A stretch of DNA of 64,000 bases from Lachnospiraceae bacterium XPB1003 (GTDB lineage Bacteria; Bacillota; Clostridia; Lachnospirales; Lachnospiraceae), in contig FMVK01000003.1 in the NCBI GenBank assembly GCA_900102065.1, positions 220,346 to 284,345 of the forward strand, given 5' to 3'. The notes beneath the pieces are model-generated. The model saw only the letters and a list, made by a program, of their open reading frames with translations, made no database searches and was not told where the DNA came from. This document shows, piece after piece, positions 8,355-18,123 of the stretch. How positions within the stretch are numbered: the stretch's first letter is position 1; each line of letters begins with the position of its first letter. The position numbers were made by a program, and so were the translations under genes.

Positions 8355-8779
8355 TGTATCAGACTTTATATACACTTGCAGATTCACTGAGCGGCAATGC
8401 CGCGGTTCAGGAGACGGAACGTTCGGTATCTACGGGAGTTAACAGCGTAGCGAGATTTATCACCGTATTGTTTATCTTTGCTCTCGTTCTTGCCATGACG
8501 TATTTCACCACCAGATTTGTGGGACGTGCCGGACAGGCGAGGATGCGCTCTTCCAATATCGAAGTGCTGGAATCTGTAAGGAATGCGGACGGTAAGCTTT
8601 TGGAGCTTGTCCGTATCGGTAAAAAGTATGCAGTTATAGGTGTATCCAGGGATTCACAGGATCTTATATGCATGCTGGATGAGGATGATATCTTACCGCC
8701 ACAGGAAGGCGATGAAGGGAAAAAGGATTTTTCCGAGATCTTCAAACGTTTTAAATCCGCCGACAGGGAGAATCCGTAA
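8351..8779 (+). CDS. fliO: Flagellar biosynthesis protein FliO
   Basis: A 142-residue membrane protein with one transmembrane segment (about 30-50, FITVLFIFALVLAMTYFTTR) and a small cytoplasmic domain (IEVLESVRNADGKLLELVRIGKKY), the pattern of FliO/FliZ. FliO helps FliP assemble into the export gate. Sequence conservation in this family is low, so context matters: it sits directly between fliY and fliP. It starts inside the fliY stop codon (ATGA). Confidence 0.85.
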   Translation: MMYQTLYTLADSLSGNAAVQETERSVSTGVNSVARFITVLFIFALVLAMTYFTTRFVGRAGQARMRSSNIEVLESVRNADGKLLELVRIGKKYAVIGVSRDSQDLICMLDEDDILPPQEGDEGKKDFSEIFKRFKSADRENP

Positions 8780-8782
8780 CAG

Positions 8783-9658
8783 ATGCGTAAGAGTGATCGC
8801 AGAACCGGAAAATTGAGATTGATCCTGAAAGCATTGTGCCTGCTGCTTTTGGTGGGCACAATGTCTTTTTTGATGCCTGCAAGTGCTTATGCTACGGATA
8901 CCGACAATAACGGCGATACGGATGAGAGAACATATGAGGATGAGCCCGGAAGTTCCGAAGAACCGTCGGATACAGAGGACTTAAATATCGGCAATACCGT
9001 AACTGTCCAGCTCAACAACGGAAACGGTTCCATAAACGGTGCGCTCCAGATCGTTTTCATCCTTACAGCTATCGGTCTCATACCGATATTGATGCTGACT
9101 CTCACCAGTTTTACCCGTATCATCATCGTATTGCATTTCACGAGACAGGCACTTAATACCCAGACGGCACCTCCTAATATGGTGCTTGTGGCACTGGCTC
9201 TTTTCCTCACTGCATATATCATGGCGCCGGTTTTTACTCAGATGTATACGGATGCGTATAAGCCCATGAGCGATGGAGATATTTCCATTGAGGAGGCTTA
9301 CGAGATAGGTGTTAAGCCGCTCAGAACTTATATGTACGGTCAGACAGAAGTGAAAGATGTTTCGGTATTCATGGAGATCGCCGGTAATACGGAGTGGGAC
9401 GGAGATCCCGATTCCGTACCAATGCAGGTGCTCATTCCTTCTTATATGGTGAGTGAACTGCGTACCGCTTTCATCATCGGATTCCTGATCTATATTCCGT
9501 TCCTTATCATAGACATGGTTGTTTCATCGGTGCTTATGAGTATGGGTATGATGATGCTTCCGCCTACGACCATCTCCATGCCTTTTAAGATATTGCTATT
9601 CGTGCTGGCGGACGGATGGAACCTGATAATAGTCAACCTTGTTAAGACCTTCTATTAG
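8783..9658 (+). CDS. fliP: Flagellar export gate protein FliP
   Basis: Core pore subunit of the flagellar type III export gate. A cleavable signal peptide (MRKSDRR.. to ASAYA, about 1-32) is followed by about 40 very acidic residues (TDTDNNGDTDER onwards), an insertion longer than in most FliP proteins. The family hallmarks come next: TSFTRIIIVLHFTRQALNTQ and PPNMVLVALALFLTAYIMAP. The C-terminal membrane hairpin ends MMLPPTTISMPFKILLFVLADGW. FliQ and FliR follow directly. Confidence 0.95.
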   Translation: MRKSDRRTGKLRLILKALCLLLLVGTMSFLMPASAYATDTDNNGDTDERTYEDEPGSSEEPSDTEDLNIGNTVTVQLNNGNGSINGALQIVFILTAIGLIPILMLTLTSFTRIIIVLHFTRQALNTQTAPPNMVLVALALFLTAYIMAPVFTQMYTDAYKPMSDGDISIEEAYEIGVKPLRTYMYGQTEVKDVSVFMEIAGNTEWDGDPDSVPMQVLIPSYMVSELRTAFIIGFLIYIPFLIIDMVVSSVLMSMGMMMLPPTTISMPFKILLFVLADGWNLIIVNLVKTFY

Positions 9659-9676
9659 CTACGGGAGGAGTAATCA

Positions 9677-9946
9677 ATGACAATAGCAGATATTACTGAG
9701 ATCATGAGTCAGGCTATGTACATAGTGATAATCACAGCGGCACCGCCTCTTGTGGTAAGTATGATAATCGGTCTTCTGATCAGTATCTTCCAAACGGTCA
9801 CTTCCATACAGGAGCAGACCCTTACATTTGTACCCAAGGTACTTTCCATTTTCCTGGTCCTTATCATCTTCGGTGGATGGATGATCGGGAATATGACAGG
9901 CTTTATGGAAAATCTCTGGTCGGATTTTTCGGTATACCTTCATTGA
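9677..9946 (+). CDS. fliQ: Flagellar export gate protein FliQ
   Basis: An 89-residue protein with two membrane helices, standard for FliQ, which packs around FliP and FliR in the export gate. The conserved features are APPLVVSMIIGLLISIFQ and TSIQEQTLTFVPK at the helix-helix connection. The ribosome-binding site is ACGGGAGGAG. It lies between fliP and fliR, with 12 nt to fliR. Confidence 0.94.
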   Translation: MTIADITEIMSQAMYIVIITAAPPLVVSMIIGLLISIFQTVTSIQEQTLTFVPKVLSIFLVLIIFGGWMIGNMTGFMENLWSDFSVYLH

Positions 9947-9958
9947 TGAATATGGAAC

Positions 9959-10750
9959 ATGATAGATAATTTTGCTTTTCCTCTTGAAGAACTGGAATAT
10001 TTTCTGCTGATCCTGACGAGAGTCTCGGCATTTTTATTCACGGCTCCGTTCTTTTCGCAGAACAATGTGCCGAGGATGTTAAAGGCCGCACTCTCGGTTT
10101 TTATTTCATACCTTCTTTACGAGGCCATAATGCCTCACGAGTATCCGATTTACAACAGTCTGTATGAATATACGGGCTTGTTGTTAAAGGAGACGCTCAC
10201 AGGACTGATAATCGGTCTTGCAGGTGCATTCGCAATGAATGTTACATCCTTCGCCGGACAGGTAGTTGATACCGAACTGGGACTTGCGATGGCATCCCAG
10301 ATGGATCCTGTCACCATGCAGAATACAACGGTTACGGGATATTTTTATCAATATACATTCATGCTGATCTTCATGGTAACGGGGATGCACAGATATCTCT
10401 TACAGGCGCTGGGCGAGACATTTACGCTTATCCCTGTGGGAAAGACGGTTTTCGAGATGGAAAGCTTTTATAACGACATGATCGAGTTCATGGGGGCATA
10501 TATAATGCTGGGCTTCAGGATAGCCCTGCCGGTCTTTGCGGTGATACTTATAGTTAACTGTATGCTGGGTGTGATGGCAAAGGTTTCACCGCAGATGAAC
10601 ATGTTTGCGGTAGGTATCCAGATCAAAGCCATGGTAGGTATGGTAGTCATTTTCATCACGGTGCGTGTGCTTCCGAAAGCTGCTGATATGGTATTTGTTC
10701 AGATGAAGACCAATATAGCTACAGTGGTTAAAGCTATGATGCCGGGATGA
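9959..10750 (+). CDS. fliR: Flagellar export gate protein FliR
   Basis: A 263-residue polytopic membrane protein that completes the FliP5-FliQ4-FliR1 gate. The N-terminal LTRVSAFLFTAPFFSQNNVP and the internal GQVVDTELGLAMASQMDP are characteristic of FliR. About six membrane segments are visible. It lies directly upstream of flhB, which wraps around the gate exit. Confidence 0.94.
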   Translation: MIDNFAFPLEELEYFLLILTRVSAFLFTAPFFSQNNVPRMLKAALSVFISYLLYEAIMPHEYPIYNSLYEYTGLLLKETLTGLIIGLAGAFAMNVTSFAGQVVDTELGLAMASQMDPVTMQNTTVTGYFYQYTFMLIFMVTGMHRYLLQALGETFTLIPVGKTVFEMESFYNDMIEFMGAYIMLGFRIALPVFAVILIVNCMLGVMAKVSPQMNMFAVGIQIKAMVGMVVIFITVRVLPKAADMVFVQMKTNIATVVKAMMPG

Positions 10751-10790
10751 CAGAGGCATGACGCAGGCGCGTATTTGCGGGAGTAGGGAT

Positions 10791-11948
10791 ATGCTTCTTG
10801 AGTATGACCTCCAGTTCTTCGCACAGGAAGGACCGGGAGGAGAAAAAACCGAAGAGCCTACAGGTAAAAAGCTTGATGATGCGAGAAAAGAAGGACAGGT
10901 TGCCAAGAGTCAGGAGATAGCCAGTTCCTTTACTTTGCTTGCGCTTTTTATTATGTTGAAAGCGTGGCTTCCCACGACAGCAAAGCAGTTGGGGGAGCTG
11001 TTTGAAGGATTCTATGGCAGATTCGATTATTTTTCATCCCTTCCCTCATATGTCGATGCAACTGATGCATATTCGGATATGATCTCATTTGCGCTTATCC
11101 GTATAGCTGTCATCATACTTCCTTTTCTCATTATGTCTTTCGTGGTGGCATTTGTGTCGGATATTGCCCAGGTTAAGTGGAAGCCTACCAGGAAGCCTCT
11201 TGAACCCAAGCTTTCAAAGCTTAATCCGATCAACGGAGTAAAGCGGATATTCTCTCTGCAAAAGCTCGTAGAGGTACTGAAATCAGTACTTAAAATTGCA
11301 GTCATGTGCGGAATCATTTATAATGAACTGGCGGATAATATCGGCGCGATCCTTATACTTTATGACATTCCGCTCATGCAGGGAGTGATCAATGCAGGCA
11401 ATCTTTTGATAGATACCGGGCTTAAGATAGCTGCTGTTTTTGTGGTCATCGCATTTGCCGATTACGCATTCCAAAAGTGGAAATTCCATCGTGACATGAA
11501 GATGACAAAGCAGGAAGTCAAGGAAGAGTACAAGTCAACCGAAGGTGATCCCCAGATCAAGGGCAAGATACGTCAGAGAATGCAGGAAGCATCCAGAAGG
11601 CGCATGATGAACAACCTGCCCAAGGCTGATGTCGTCATCACGAACCCTACTCATTTTGCAGTTGCAATAAGATACGATAAGAGCGTAGCCGAAGCGCCGT
11701 TGGTCATTGCCAAGGGTGCGGATTATATGGCTTTGAAGATCAGGGAATCTGCGAAGGAATATAACATCCAGATAGTAGAGAACAAGCCGCTCGCCAGAGC
11801 GCTTTATGCAAATACCGAGATCGGGGATCAGATCCCGCCGGAATTGTATGTTCCGGTGGCTGAGATCCTTGCTGCTGTTTATAGGGCTGACGGAAGAGTC
11901 GGAGCAGACGGCAGGATCAGAGACAGGGAAGATAAGAACAAGGGGTAA
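10791..11948 (+). CDS. flhB: Flagellar export switch protein FlhB
   Basis: Export-gate protein whose self-cleavage switches secretion from hook to filament substrates. The N-terminus reads EKTEEPTGKKLDDARKEGQV and is followed by four membrane helices. The cytoplasmic domain contains the autocleavage site NPTH, about residues 285-288 from this start (VVITNPTHFAVAIRYD). An upstream in-frame ATG at 10758 has GAGG only one base before it, so ATG 10791, seven bases after GGGAG, is the better start and gives 385 residues. flhA follows. Confidence 0.93.
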   Translation: MLLEYDLQFFAQEGPGGEKTEEPTGKKLDDARKEGQVAKSQEIASSFTLLALFIMLKAWLPTTAKQLGELFEGFYGRFDYFSSLPSYVDATDAYSDMISFALIRIAVIILPFLIMSFVVAFVSDIAQVKWKPTRKPLEPKLSKLNPINGVKRIFSLQKLVEVLKSVLKIAVMCGIIYNELADNIGAILILYDIPLMQGVINAGNLLIDTGLKIAAVFVVIAFADYAFQKWKFHRDMKMTKQEVKEEYKSTEGDPQIKGKIRQRMQEASRRRMMNNLPKADVVITNPTHFAVAIRYDKSVAEAPLVIAKGADYMALKIRESAKEYNIQIVENKPLARALYANTEIGDQIPPELYVPVAEILAAVYRADGRVGADGRIRDREDKNKG

Positions 11949-11966
11949 ATCGGGGGAGTATTGTAA

Positions 11967-14048
11967 ATGCCGCCAGCATCACAGGCAAAGACAAATCCTA
12001 AGAAAAAAACGCTCGCAGCGGGAGATATGGTCGTTGCGGTCTATGTCATTGCGGCCTTTGTAATGATGATCGTTCCCATCCCTTCATGGCTTTTGGATGT
12101 ACTTCTTGCGATCAATATCGCGGTTGCATTCTCTGTACTTTTTTCATCGATGCTTTCCCAGGAAGCTCTTGATATGTCATTTTTCCCTACAGTGCTTTTG
12201 TTTACAACACTGTTTCGAATATCACTAAACATATCATCCACAAGACTGATACTCACAACAGGTTCTCCGGGTAACGTGGTTGAGACCTTCGGACAGTTCG
12301 TCGGAGGCGGTGATCTGGTAATGGGTATCATCGTATATGCGATACTTCTTATCGTACAGTTCATGGTTATCAATAAAGGTTCCGAGCGAGTTGCCGAAGT
12401 AACGGCCAGATTTACGCTGGATGCCATGCCCGGTAAGCAGATGGCCATTGATGCCGATCTCAATACGGGAGCCATAGATGACAAGGAAGCAAAGCGCAGA
12501 CGTGATAAGATCCAGGAAGAGTCAAGCTTCTTCGGATCCATGGACGGTGCCGTGAAGTATGTAAAAGGAGATGCCACGGCAGGTCTTCTCATATCCGCGG
12601 TCAATATCGTCGGCGGGATCGCAATGGGTATGCTACGAAGAGGAATGCCGCTGCAGGATGCTTTAAACACATATACCATCCTTACAATAGGTGACGGACT
12701 TGTATCAGCTATCCCGTCGCTCCTTATATCACTTGCAACCGGTGTTCTTGTTACGAAGGGCTCAAAGGATGCCGATTTCGGAAATATACTCTTAAAGCAG
12801 CTTTTCGGTCTGCCCAAAGCCATGTATATCGTCGGTGCCGTTCTTGCGGGATTGGGTATCATCACTCCGCTCCAGACATTTATCTTTGTACCTTTGGGTT
12901 TAGCTTTCATAATCATGGCCAGACGTATGGATACCATGATAAAGACCGCCAAAGTGGAAGAGGCAGTGGAAGAGCAGGAGATAACCGAAGCGGAAGAGAT
13001 AAGAAAACCGGAAAATGTAACTTCGCTCCTTTCTGTGGATCCCATAGAGCTGGAATTCGGTTACGGTATCATTCCCCTTGCGGATGTCAGTCAGGGCGGT
13101 GACCTGCTTGACCGAGTGGTAATGATCAGACGTCAGATCGCACTGGAATTGGGTACGGTGGTGCCTATAATCCGTTTGCGTGATAACATACAGCTCAATC
13201 CCAATCAGTACATAATCAAGATAAAGGGAATACAGTGTTCGGAAGGTGAGATTCTTTTTGATCATTATCTTGCAATGAATCCCGGAAATGTGGAGGAAGA
13301 GATAACGGGTATCCCCACAGTAGAACCTTCTTTCCATCTGCCTGCATTATGGATAACGGAAGGGCAGAGGGAACGTGCGGAATCTTTGGGATATACCGTT
13401 GTCGATCCGCCTTCCATCATAGCTACTCATCTTACAGAGATAATAAAGGCTCATATCGCAGAGCTGCTTACCAGACAGGATGTTCAGTCTCTTGTCGATA
13501 ATCTTAAGGAATCCAATCCTGCTATTGTCGAAGAGCTTACACCCAAGCTTTTAGGTCTCGGAGAGATACAGAAGGTACTTCAGAATCTGCTTGCGGAAGG
13601 TATCTCCATCAGGGATCTTCTGTCTATCTTTGAAGCACTTGCGGACAGAGCTGCTACCACAAGAGATACAGATCTTCTTACGGAATATGTGCGTCAGGCG
13701 CTTAAGCGGGCTATCTCAAGCCGATATTTTGCGGGAATGGATATGGCGCAGGTAATAACACTTGATCCCAAACTCGAGCAGGAGATCATGCAGTCCGTCA
13801 AGCAGTCAGAGCAGGGGGCATATATCACACTTGCTCCCGACAGGATAAGAGCCATCATAGACAGCACGGGCAAAGCGGTTGAGAAACTTGAGAATATGGG
13901 CCACAATGCCATCGTTCTTACAAGCCCGGTGGTCCGCATGTATTACCGAAAAATAACAGAGGATTACTACAAAGATCTTGTTGTTTTGTCGTATAATGAA
14001 GTGGAGAGCGATGTCCAGTTGCAAAGCATCGGAACAGTGAGTGCGTAA
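11967..14048 (+). CDS. flhA: Flagellar export protein FlhA
   Basis: Large export-gate subunit: the membrane part uses the proton gradient, and the cytoplasmic ring docks chaperone-substrate complexes. The 693 residues, usual for the family, comprise eight membrane helices in roughly the first 320 residues and a cytoplasmic FlhA domain. The FHIPEP-region signatures are TLFRISLNISSTRLIL and PGKQMAIDADLNTGAID. The start is preceded by CGGGGGAGTATTG. flhF begins four bases after the stop. Confidence 0.96.
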   Translation: MPPASQAKTNPKKKTLAAGDMVVAVYVIAAFVMMIVPIPSWLLDVLLAINIAVAFSVLFSSMLSQEALDMSFFPTVLLFTTLFRISLNISSTRLILTTGSPGNVVETFGQFVGGGDLVMGIIVYAILLIVQFMVINKGSERVAEVTARFTLDAMPGKQMAIDADLNTGAIDDKEAKRRRDKIQEESSFFGSMDGAVKYVKGDATAGLLISAVNIVGGIAMGMLRRGMPLQDALNTYTILTIGDGLVSAIPSLLISLATGVLVTKGSKDADFGNILLKQLFGLPKAMYIVGAVLAGLGIITPLQTFIFVPLGLAFIIMARRMDTMIKTAKVEEAVEEQEITEAEEIRKPENVTSLLSVDPIELEFGYGIIPLADVSQGGDLLDRVVMIRRQIALELGTVVPIIRLRDNIQLNPNQYIIKIKGIQCSEGEILFDHYLAMNPGNVEEEITGIPTVEPSFHLPALWITEGQRERAESLGYTVVDPPSIIATHLTEIIKAHIAELLTRQDVQSLVDNLKESNPAIVEELTPKLLGLGEIQKVLQNLLAEGISIRDLLSIFEALADRAATTRDTDLLTEYVRQALKRAISSRYFAGMDMAQVITLDPKLEQEIMQSVKQSEQGAYITLAPDRIRAIIDSTGKAVEKLENMGHNAIVLTSPVVRMYYRKITEDYYKDLVVLSYNEVESDVQLQSIGTVSA

Positions 14049-14051
14049 ATT

Positions 14052-15371
14052 ATGATCTTAAAAAAATACACAGCCGATACAACCGAAAAGGCACTTGACC
14101 TTGCGAAGAAGGAGCTTGGTGAAGATGTTATCCTGATGCATTCCAAGAATGTGAAACCATCGGGATTGTTTTCATTTTTCAGAAAATCCAGGATAGAGGT
14201 AACCGTTGCCAAGGAAGAGTCTGATGATAAGGCGGAAGCTAAGGCTAAAGCCAGAGAAGCCGATATAAGAGAAGGCATCGCATCCATTGATCGTGCAAGA
14301 CAGAAAGCGGAAAGCGCAGCAGCTCCGGCGCAGGATAACGCAGCAAAAGCGCAGGCGGATGAAGAAGCTTATTCCGGACGGAATATCCGGTTCGGCATGC
14401 CTGAAAAAGAGATCATCTATACAGAAGAGAAGAAGGATGTTGAGAGCAGACTTGATAATATCCAAAGCCTTCTCGAACAGAAGCTTTCGAAAGATAATCA
14501 GTTACGTGAAGAGGAACAGCGGAGAGCAGAAGCAGCAGAGCGTGAGCGCGAGGATGCAAACAATGCAAAGCGCAGCAAATTCGATGAGTTCCTGAAACTT
14601 ATCTACAAGATGCTTGTTGATAATGAGGTGACTGAAACCGTTGCAAATCAGATGCTCGATGAGATCGAACCGAATTTCAGCGATGATATCAAGATCGAAC
14701 ATATACTTGCGGATATCTATCAGAAGATAATCCTTAAGTTCGGAAAGCCGGAATGTATAGAGCCTTCTACAGATGGAGCAAAAGTAGTATTTCTTGTTGG
14801 CCCCACAGGAGTGGGAAAGACCACTACTTTAGCCAAGATAGCAGCCAATCTGAAACTCGTACAGCATAAGCGTGTAGCTATGTTTACTACGGATACATAC
14901 AGGATATCCGCTGCGGAACAGTTAAGGACTTATTCCACCATACTGGATGCGCCTTTTCAGATAGTTTACAAGGCGGAGGAAATGGCTGACCTGTACAAGG
15001 AATATAAGGACTATGATTATATCCTTGTAGATACCATCGGACATTCACATCATAACGGGGAGCTTAAGGAATTAACGAAGTCATTCCTCAATGCGTTCGA
15101 AGGAATAGCGGAAAGCGAGATATATCTTGTCCTTTCGGCAACAACGAAATACAGGGATCTTGTTGCCATTGCCAATTCGTATGAGGATATAAAACCTTAC
15201 AGGCTTATCTTTACAAAACTTGATGAAACGGATGCGCAGGGTAATCTGCTGAACTTGAGGATGCATACCCATGCTCCCATGAGCTATGTGACCAACGGAC
15301 AGAATGTTCCGGGAGACATAAAGCTATTCGATGCACAGGAAACGGTTAAGAAACTTTTGGGCGGACATTGA
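14052..15371 (+). CDS. flhF: SRP-family GTPase FlhF
   Basis: FlhF is an SRP-like GTPase that places or counts flagella together with FlhG. The 439 residues have an N-terminal region starting MILKKYTADTTEKALDLAKKELG, a variable Ala/Glu/Lys-rich stretch (about 55-180), a helical N domain, and the G domain with GPTGVGKTTTLAKIA (P-loop near residue 250), the DTYRISAAEQL motif and DTIGHSHHN in place of the more usual DTAGRS-type motif. The stop overlaps the flhG start (TGATG). Confidence 0.94.
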   Translation: MILKKYTADTTEKALDLAKKELGEDVILMHSKNVKPSGLFSFFRKSRIEVTVAKEESDDKAEAKAKAREADIREGIASIDRARQKAESAAAPAQDNAAKAQADEEAYSGRNIRFGMPEKEIIYTEEKKDVESRLDNIQSLLEQKLSKDNQLREEEQRRAEAAEREREDANNAKRSKFDEFLKLIYKMLVDNEVTETVANQMLDEIEPNFSDDIKIEHILADIYQKIILKFGKPECIEPSTDGAKVVFLVGPTGVGKTTTLAKIAANLKLVQHKRVAMFTTDTYRISAAEQLRTYSTILDAPFQIVYKAEEMADLYKEYKDYDYILVDTIGHSHHNGELKELTKSFLNAFEGIAESEIYLVLSATTKYRDLVAIANSYEDIKPYRLIFTKLDETDAQGNLLNLRMHTHAPMSYVTNGQNVPGDIKLFDAQETVKKLLGGH

Positions 15372-16270
15372 TGGCGGACCAGGCAGAACAGTTAAGAAAT
15401 ATCATAAAATCGGATGCGGGTGCGAAGGCTTTAAATTCCAGGCCTATGGCACGTGTTATAACCGTGACCAGCGGAAAGGGAGGCGTAGGTAAGTCTAACA
15501 CCTCTATCAATCTTGCTATCCAGTTTCGTTCCAGAGGAAAGCGTGTGATCATACTGGATGCGGATTTCGGACTGGCAAATATTGAGATCATGTTCGGTAC
15601 AATGCCCAAGCATAATCTCTCGGATCTGATATATCAGCATAAGAATATTAAAGATATCATCACCTGGGGGCCGGGAGATGTTGGTTTTATCTCCGGAGGA
15701 TCCGGCATTGAAGGACTCTCAAATCTGAGCAAAGGTGACCTGACTTATATCATTCAGAATCTTGCTCAGCTTGATGCCATGGCGGATGTTATCATCATTG
15801 ATACGGGTGCCGGTATCTCAGACGCGGTGCTGGAATTCCTGGTTGCCAGTGGAGAGATACTTCTGGTTACAACACCGGAGCCTACTTCGATCACGGATTC
15901 ATATTCGTTGCTTAAGGCTCTTAACAGACACCCTCGTTTTTCTACGAACAATACTCAGATCAAGGTGATCACCAATCGTGTTGAGAATGAGCGTGAAGGT
16001 GAGATCCTTTTCAGTAAGCTGAATGTGGTAGTAGGCAGGTATCTGGGACTTCCGTTGACATTTCTCGGATCTGTCCCCCAGGATAAGCTGCTTTCTCAGT
16101 CGGTTATGCAGCAGCTTCCGGTATCACTTGCGCATCCGGGGGCGAGATCGGCCGAGGCATACAGCTACTTAGCGGAAAAACTTATTGATCCGGATTCGGA
16201 CAGAACATTAAAAAAGAGAGGAATGGCTGCTTTCTTTTCACACATTGTGGCCAATAAGAGGAATCTATGA
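15371..16270 (+). CDS. flhG: MinD-like ATPase FlhG (YlxH)
   Basis: ParA/MinD-family ATPase that stimulates FlhF GTPase and controls flagellar number and position. The 299 residues contain the N-terminal activation helix, the deviant Walker A TSGKGGVGKSN (about 34-43) and DADFGLANIEI (about 60-70). An amphipathic C-terminal stretch ends KKRGMAAFFSHIVANK. An in-frame TTG lies at 15368, but ATG 15371 overlapping the flhF stop is the natural coupled start. Its own stop overlaps the next ATG. Confidence 0.93.
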   Translation: MADQAEQLRNIIKSDAGAKALNSRPMARVITVTSGKGGVGKSNTSINLAIQFRSRGKRVIILDADFGLANIEIMFGTMPKHNLSDLIYQHKNIKDIITWGPGDVGFISGGSGIEGLSNLSKGDLTYIIQNLAQLDAMADVIIIDTGAGISDAVLEFLVASGEILLVTTPEPTSITDSYSLLKALNRHPRFSTNNTQIKVITNRVENEREGEILFSKLNVVVGRYLGLPLTFLGSVPQDKLLSQSVMQQLPVSLAHPGARSAEAYSYLAEKLIDPDSDRTLKKRGMAAFFSHIVANKRNL

Positions 16271-16995
16271 AATTTCAGGACATTGTAAGACCGGGAGAAC
16301 GCACCGATCTGGAGCCCGTGATACAGGCGGACGAGGAAGGCGCAAAAGAAAAAATATCTTATATCACAAGGGTATATGATGTACCTGAAGATGATGACGT
16401 GGTTGAACTTGTAATGCCAATGGACGGAACGAAACTGATCGTGCTGGATCCGGGAAACTCTTACAGGCTTTTTTTCTATACGCAAAAGGGAATATATGCC
16501 TGTGAAGCAGAGGTTGTTGACCGCGGCAATATCGACGGCGTTGCGGTTGCTGTCCTCGAGCCTCTCACTGAGCTTGAGAAAGTTCAGCGCAGAGAATATT
16601 TCAGATATAACACGGTAGTGGGTATGACTGCCAGGATGCTTGATGACAGACAGGAAGCACTCTATCTGGAGAAGCATACACTGGATGCCTTATCCGTACC
16701 GGAAGAAAAGTGCGTTATAGTCGATTTAAGCGGCGGCGGTATGAGGTTCATCTCATCCAAGAGATTCCCCAAGGGATGCCTTATTCATGCAAGATTCGTT
16801 TTGAACATACAGGGGAACGGAAGATGCTATGATACGGTACTCAGGATACTTTACACGGATCCGGTGCCCGGAAATCCGAAGAATACCGAATACAGAGGCC
16901 AGTTCTTATTCCTCGAAGGCGGAGACCGGGAAGACATCATTCGCTTCATTTTCGAAGAGCAGCGTAAGGAAAGACAGAGAAAAACAGGCAATTAA
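16267..16995 (+). CDS. YcgR-like PilZ domain protein, c-di-GMP effector
   Basis: A 242-residue protein with an N-terminal YcgR/PilZN-like domain (about 10-100) and a C-terminal PilZ domain. The two c-di-GMP-binding motifs are present: RREYFR (108-113) and DLSGGGMRF (153-161), matching RxxxR and DxSxxG. YcgR-type proteins slow or bias the motor when c-di-GMP is high. The position between flhG and cheB supports such a motor-brake role. It starts inside the flhG stop codon (ATGA). Confidence 0.88.
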   Translation: MKFQDIVRPGERTDLEPVIQADEEGAKEKISYITRVYDVPEDDDVVELVMPMDGTKLIVLDPGNSYRLFFYTQKGIYACEAEVVDRGNIDGVAVAVLEPLTELEKVQRREYFRYNTVVGMTARMLDDRQEALYLEKHTLDALSVPEEKCVIVDLSGGGMRFISSKRFPKGCLIHARFVLNIQGNGRCYDTVLRILYTDPVPGNPKNTEYRGQFLFLEGGDREDIIRFIFEEQRKERQRKTGN

Positions 16996-17045
16996 TGTTA
17001 AAAATCACCAACAGAATCACCTGCTGAAACAAGGAGTGTGACAAA

Positions 17046-18122
17046 ATGCCCAAAAAAATTTTGATTATTGATGACTCTGCACTCATGCGAAGAATGCTCT
17101 GTGATATAATCAACGCAGACAGTCGGTTTACGGCCGCTACAACTGCAAGAGACGGGCTTGATGCATTAGAGATACTTAAGACCAAGTCTTTTGACATAGT
17201 CATAACCGATATAAATATGCCGAGGATGAACGGCCTCGACTTCCTGAGGGATCTGAATAAGCAGAAACGTGAAGAACGTGTTATCGTGCTTTCTACGGAT
17301 ACTGCGGAAGGCGCAAAGGTTACAATGGATGCCCTGGAACTCGGCGCGGTGGATTTCATTCAGAAGCCCCAGGGTGCATTTATCTTAAACAATAAGGAAT
17401 TCCAGAGAGAATTCTTCAAAATACTTGAAGCGGTCGCTTTTTCAGGTAGTCCGACCGCAACTGCAGCCAAAAGCAAGGTCGCCGTTCCGGCCAAAATACA
17501 GACCGTAAAGACGGAGTCGGTATTCGAAAGCAGAGAAGGCAAGGGGCGAAAGATAATAGCCATCGCCAGTTCAACGGGCGGGCCTAAAGCTCTTCAGGCT
17601 GTTATCCCCAAGCTTCCAAGTAACATCGACGCACCGATACTGATCGTGCAGCATATGCCCAAAGGGTTTACCAAGACACTGGCGGAAAGACTCGATGCAA
17701 TGAGTCAGGTTAAGGTGACGGAGGCCGAAGAGGGCGAGACCCTGGAAAAGGGACATGTGTATATCGCAAGAGCGGGACTCCATATGAAATGCGAAGAGTA
17801 TATGGGGAAGTCCATGATCGTTTATACGGACGAGCCTAACAGAGAAGGTGTTAAGCCCTGTGCCAATTATATGTATGAATCACTTATCAATTCATCATAT
17901 TATTCGGTAGTCTGTGTGGTCCTTACGGGAATGGGACATGACGGTACAGAGGGAATAAAAAATCTTGCGGCGAAGAAAAAGACTTTCATAATCGCCGAAG
18001 ATGCAAAAGACTGTGTTGTTAACGGAATGCCGGGAAGCATAGTCGCCACGGGTATGGTGAATCAGATCTCTGATCTGGATCATATAGCAGAGGACATACT
18101 AAAGAATGTGGGGGTAAGATGA
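17046..18122 (+). CDS. cheB: Chemotaxis response regulator / protein-glutamate methylesterase CheB
   Basis: Removes methyl groups from (and deamidates) chemoreceptors when phosphorylated by CheA. The receiver domain occupies 1-120, with acidic Asp9/Asp10 and phosphoacceptor Asp55 in ITDINMPRMNG. The methylesterase domain occupies about 165-355, with catalytic Ser176 (SSTGGPKALQ), His203 (QHMPKGF) and Asp299 (GMGHDGTEG). The ribosome-binding site is ACAAGGAGTG. It is two bases from cheA. Confidence 0.96.
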   Translation: MPKKILIIDDSALMRRMLCDIINADSRFTAATTARDGLDALEILKTKSFDIVITDINMPRMNGLDFLRDLNKQKREERVIVLSTDTAEGAKVTMDALELGAVDFIQKPQGAFILNNKEFQREFFKILEAVAFSGSPTATAAKSKVAVPAKIQTVKTESVFESREGKGRKIIAIASSTGGPKALQAVIPKLPSNIDAPILIVQHMPKGFTKTLAERLDAMSQVKVTEAEEGETLEKGHVYIARAGLHMKCEEYMGKSMIVYTDEPNREGVKPCANYMYESLINSSYYSVVCVVLTGMGHDGTEGIKNLAAKKKTFIIAEDAKDCVVNGMPGSIVATGMVNQISDLDHIAEDILKNVGVR

Positions 18123-18123
18123 C

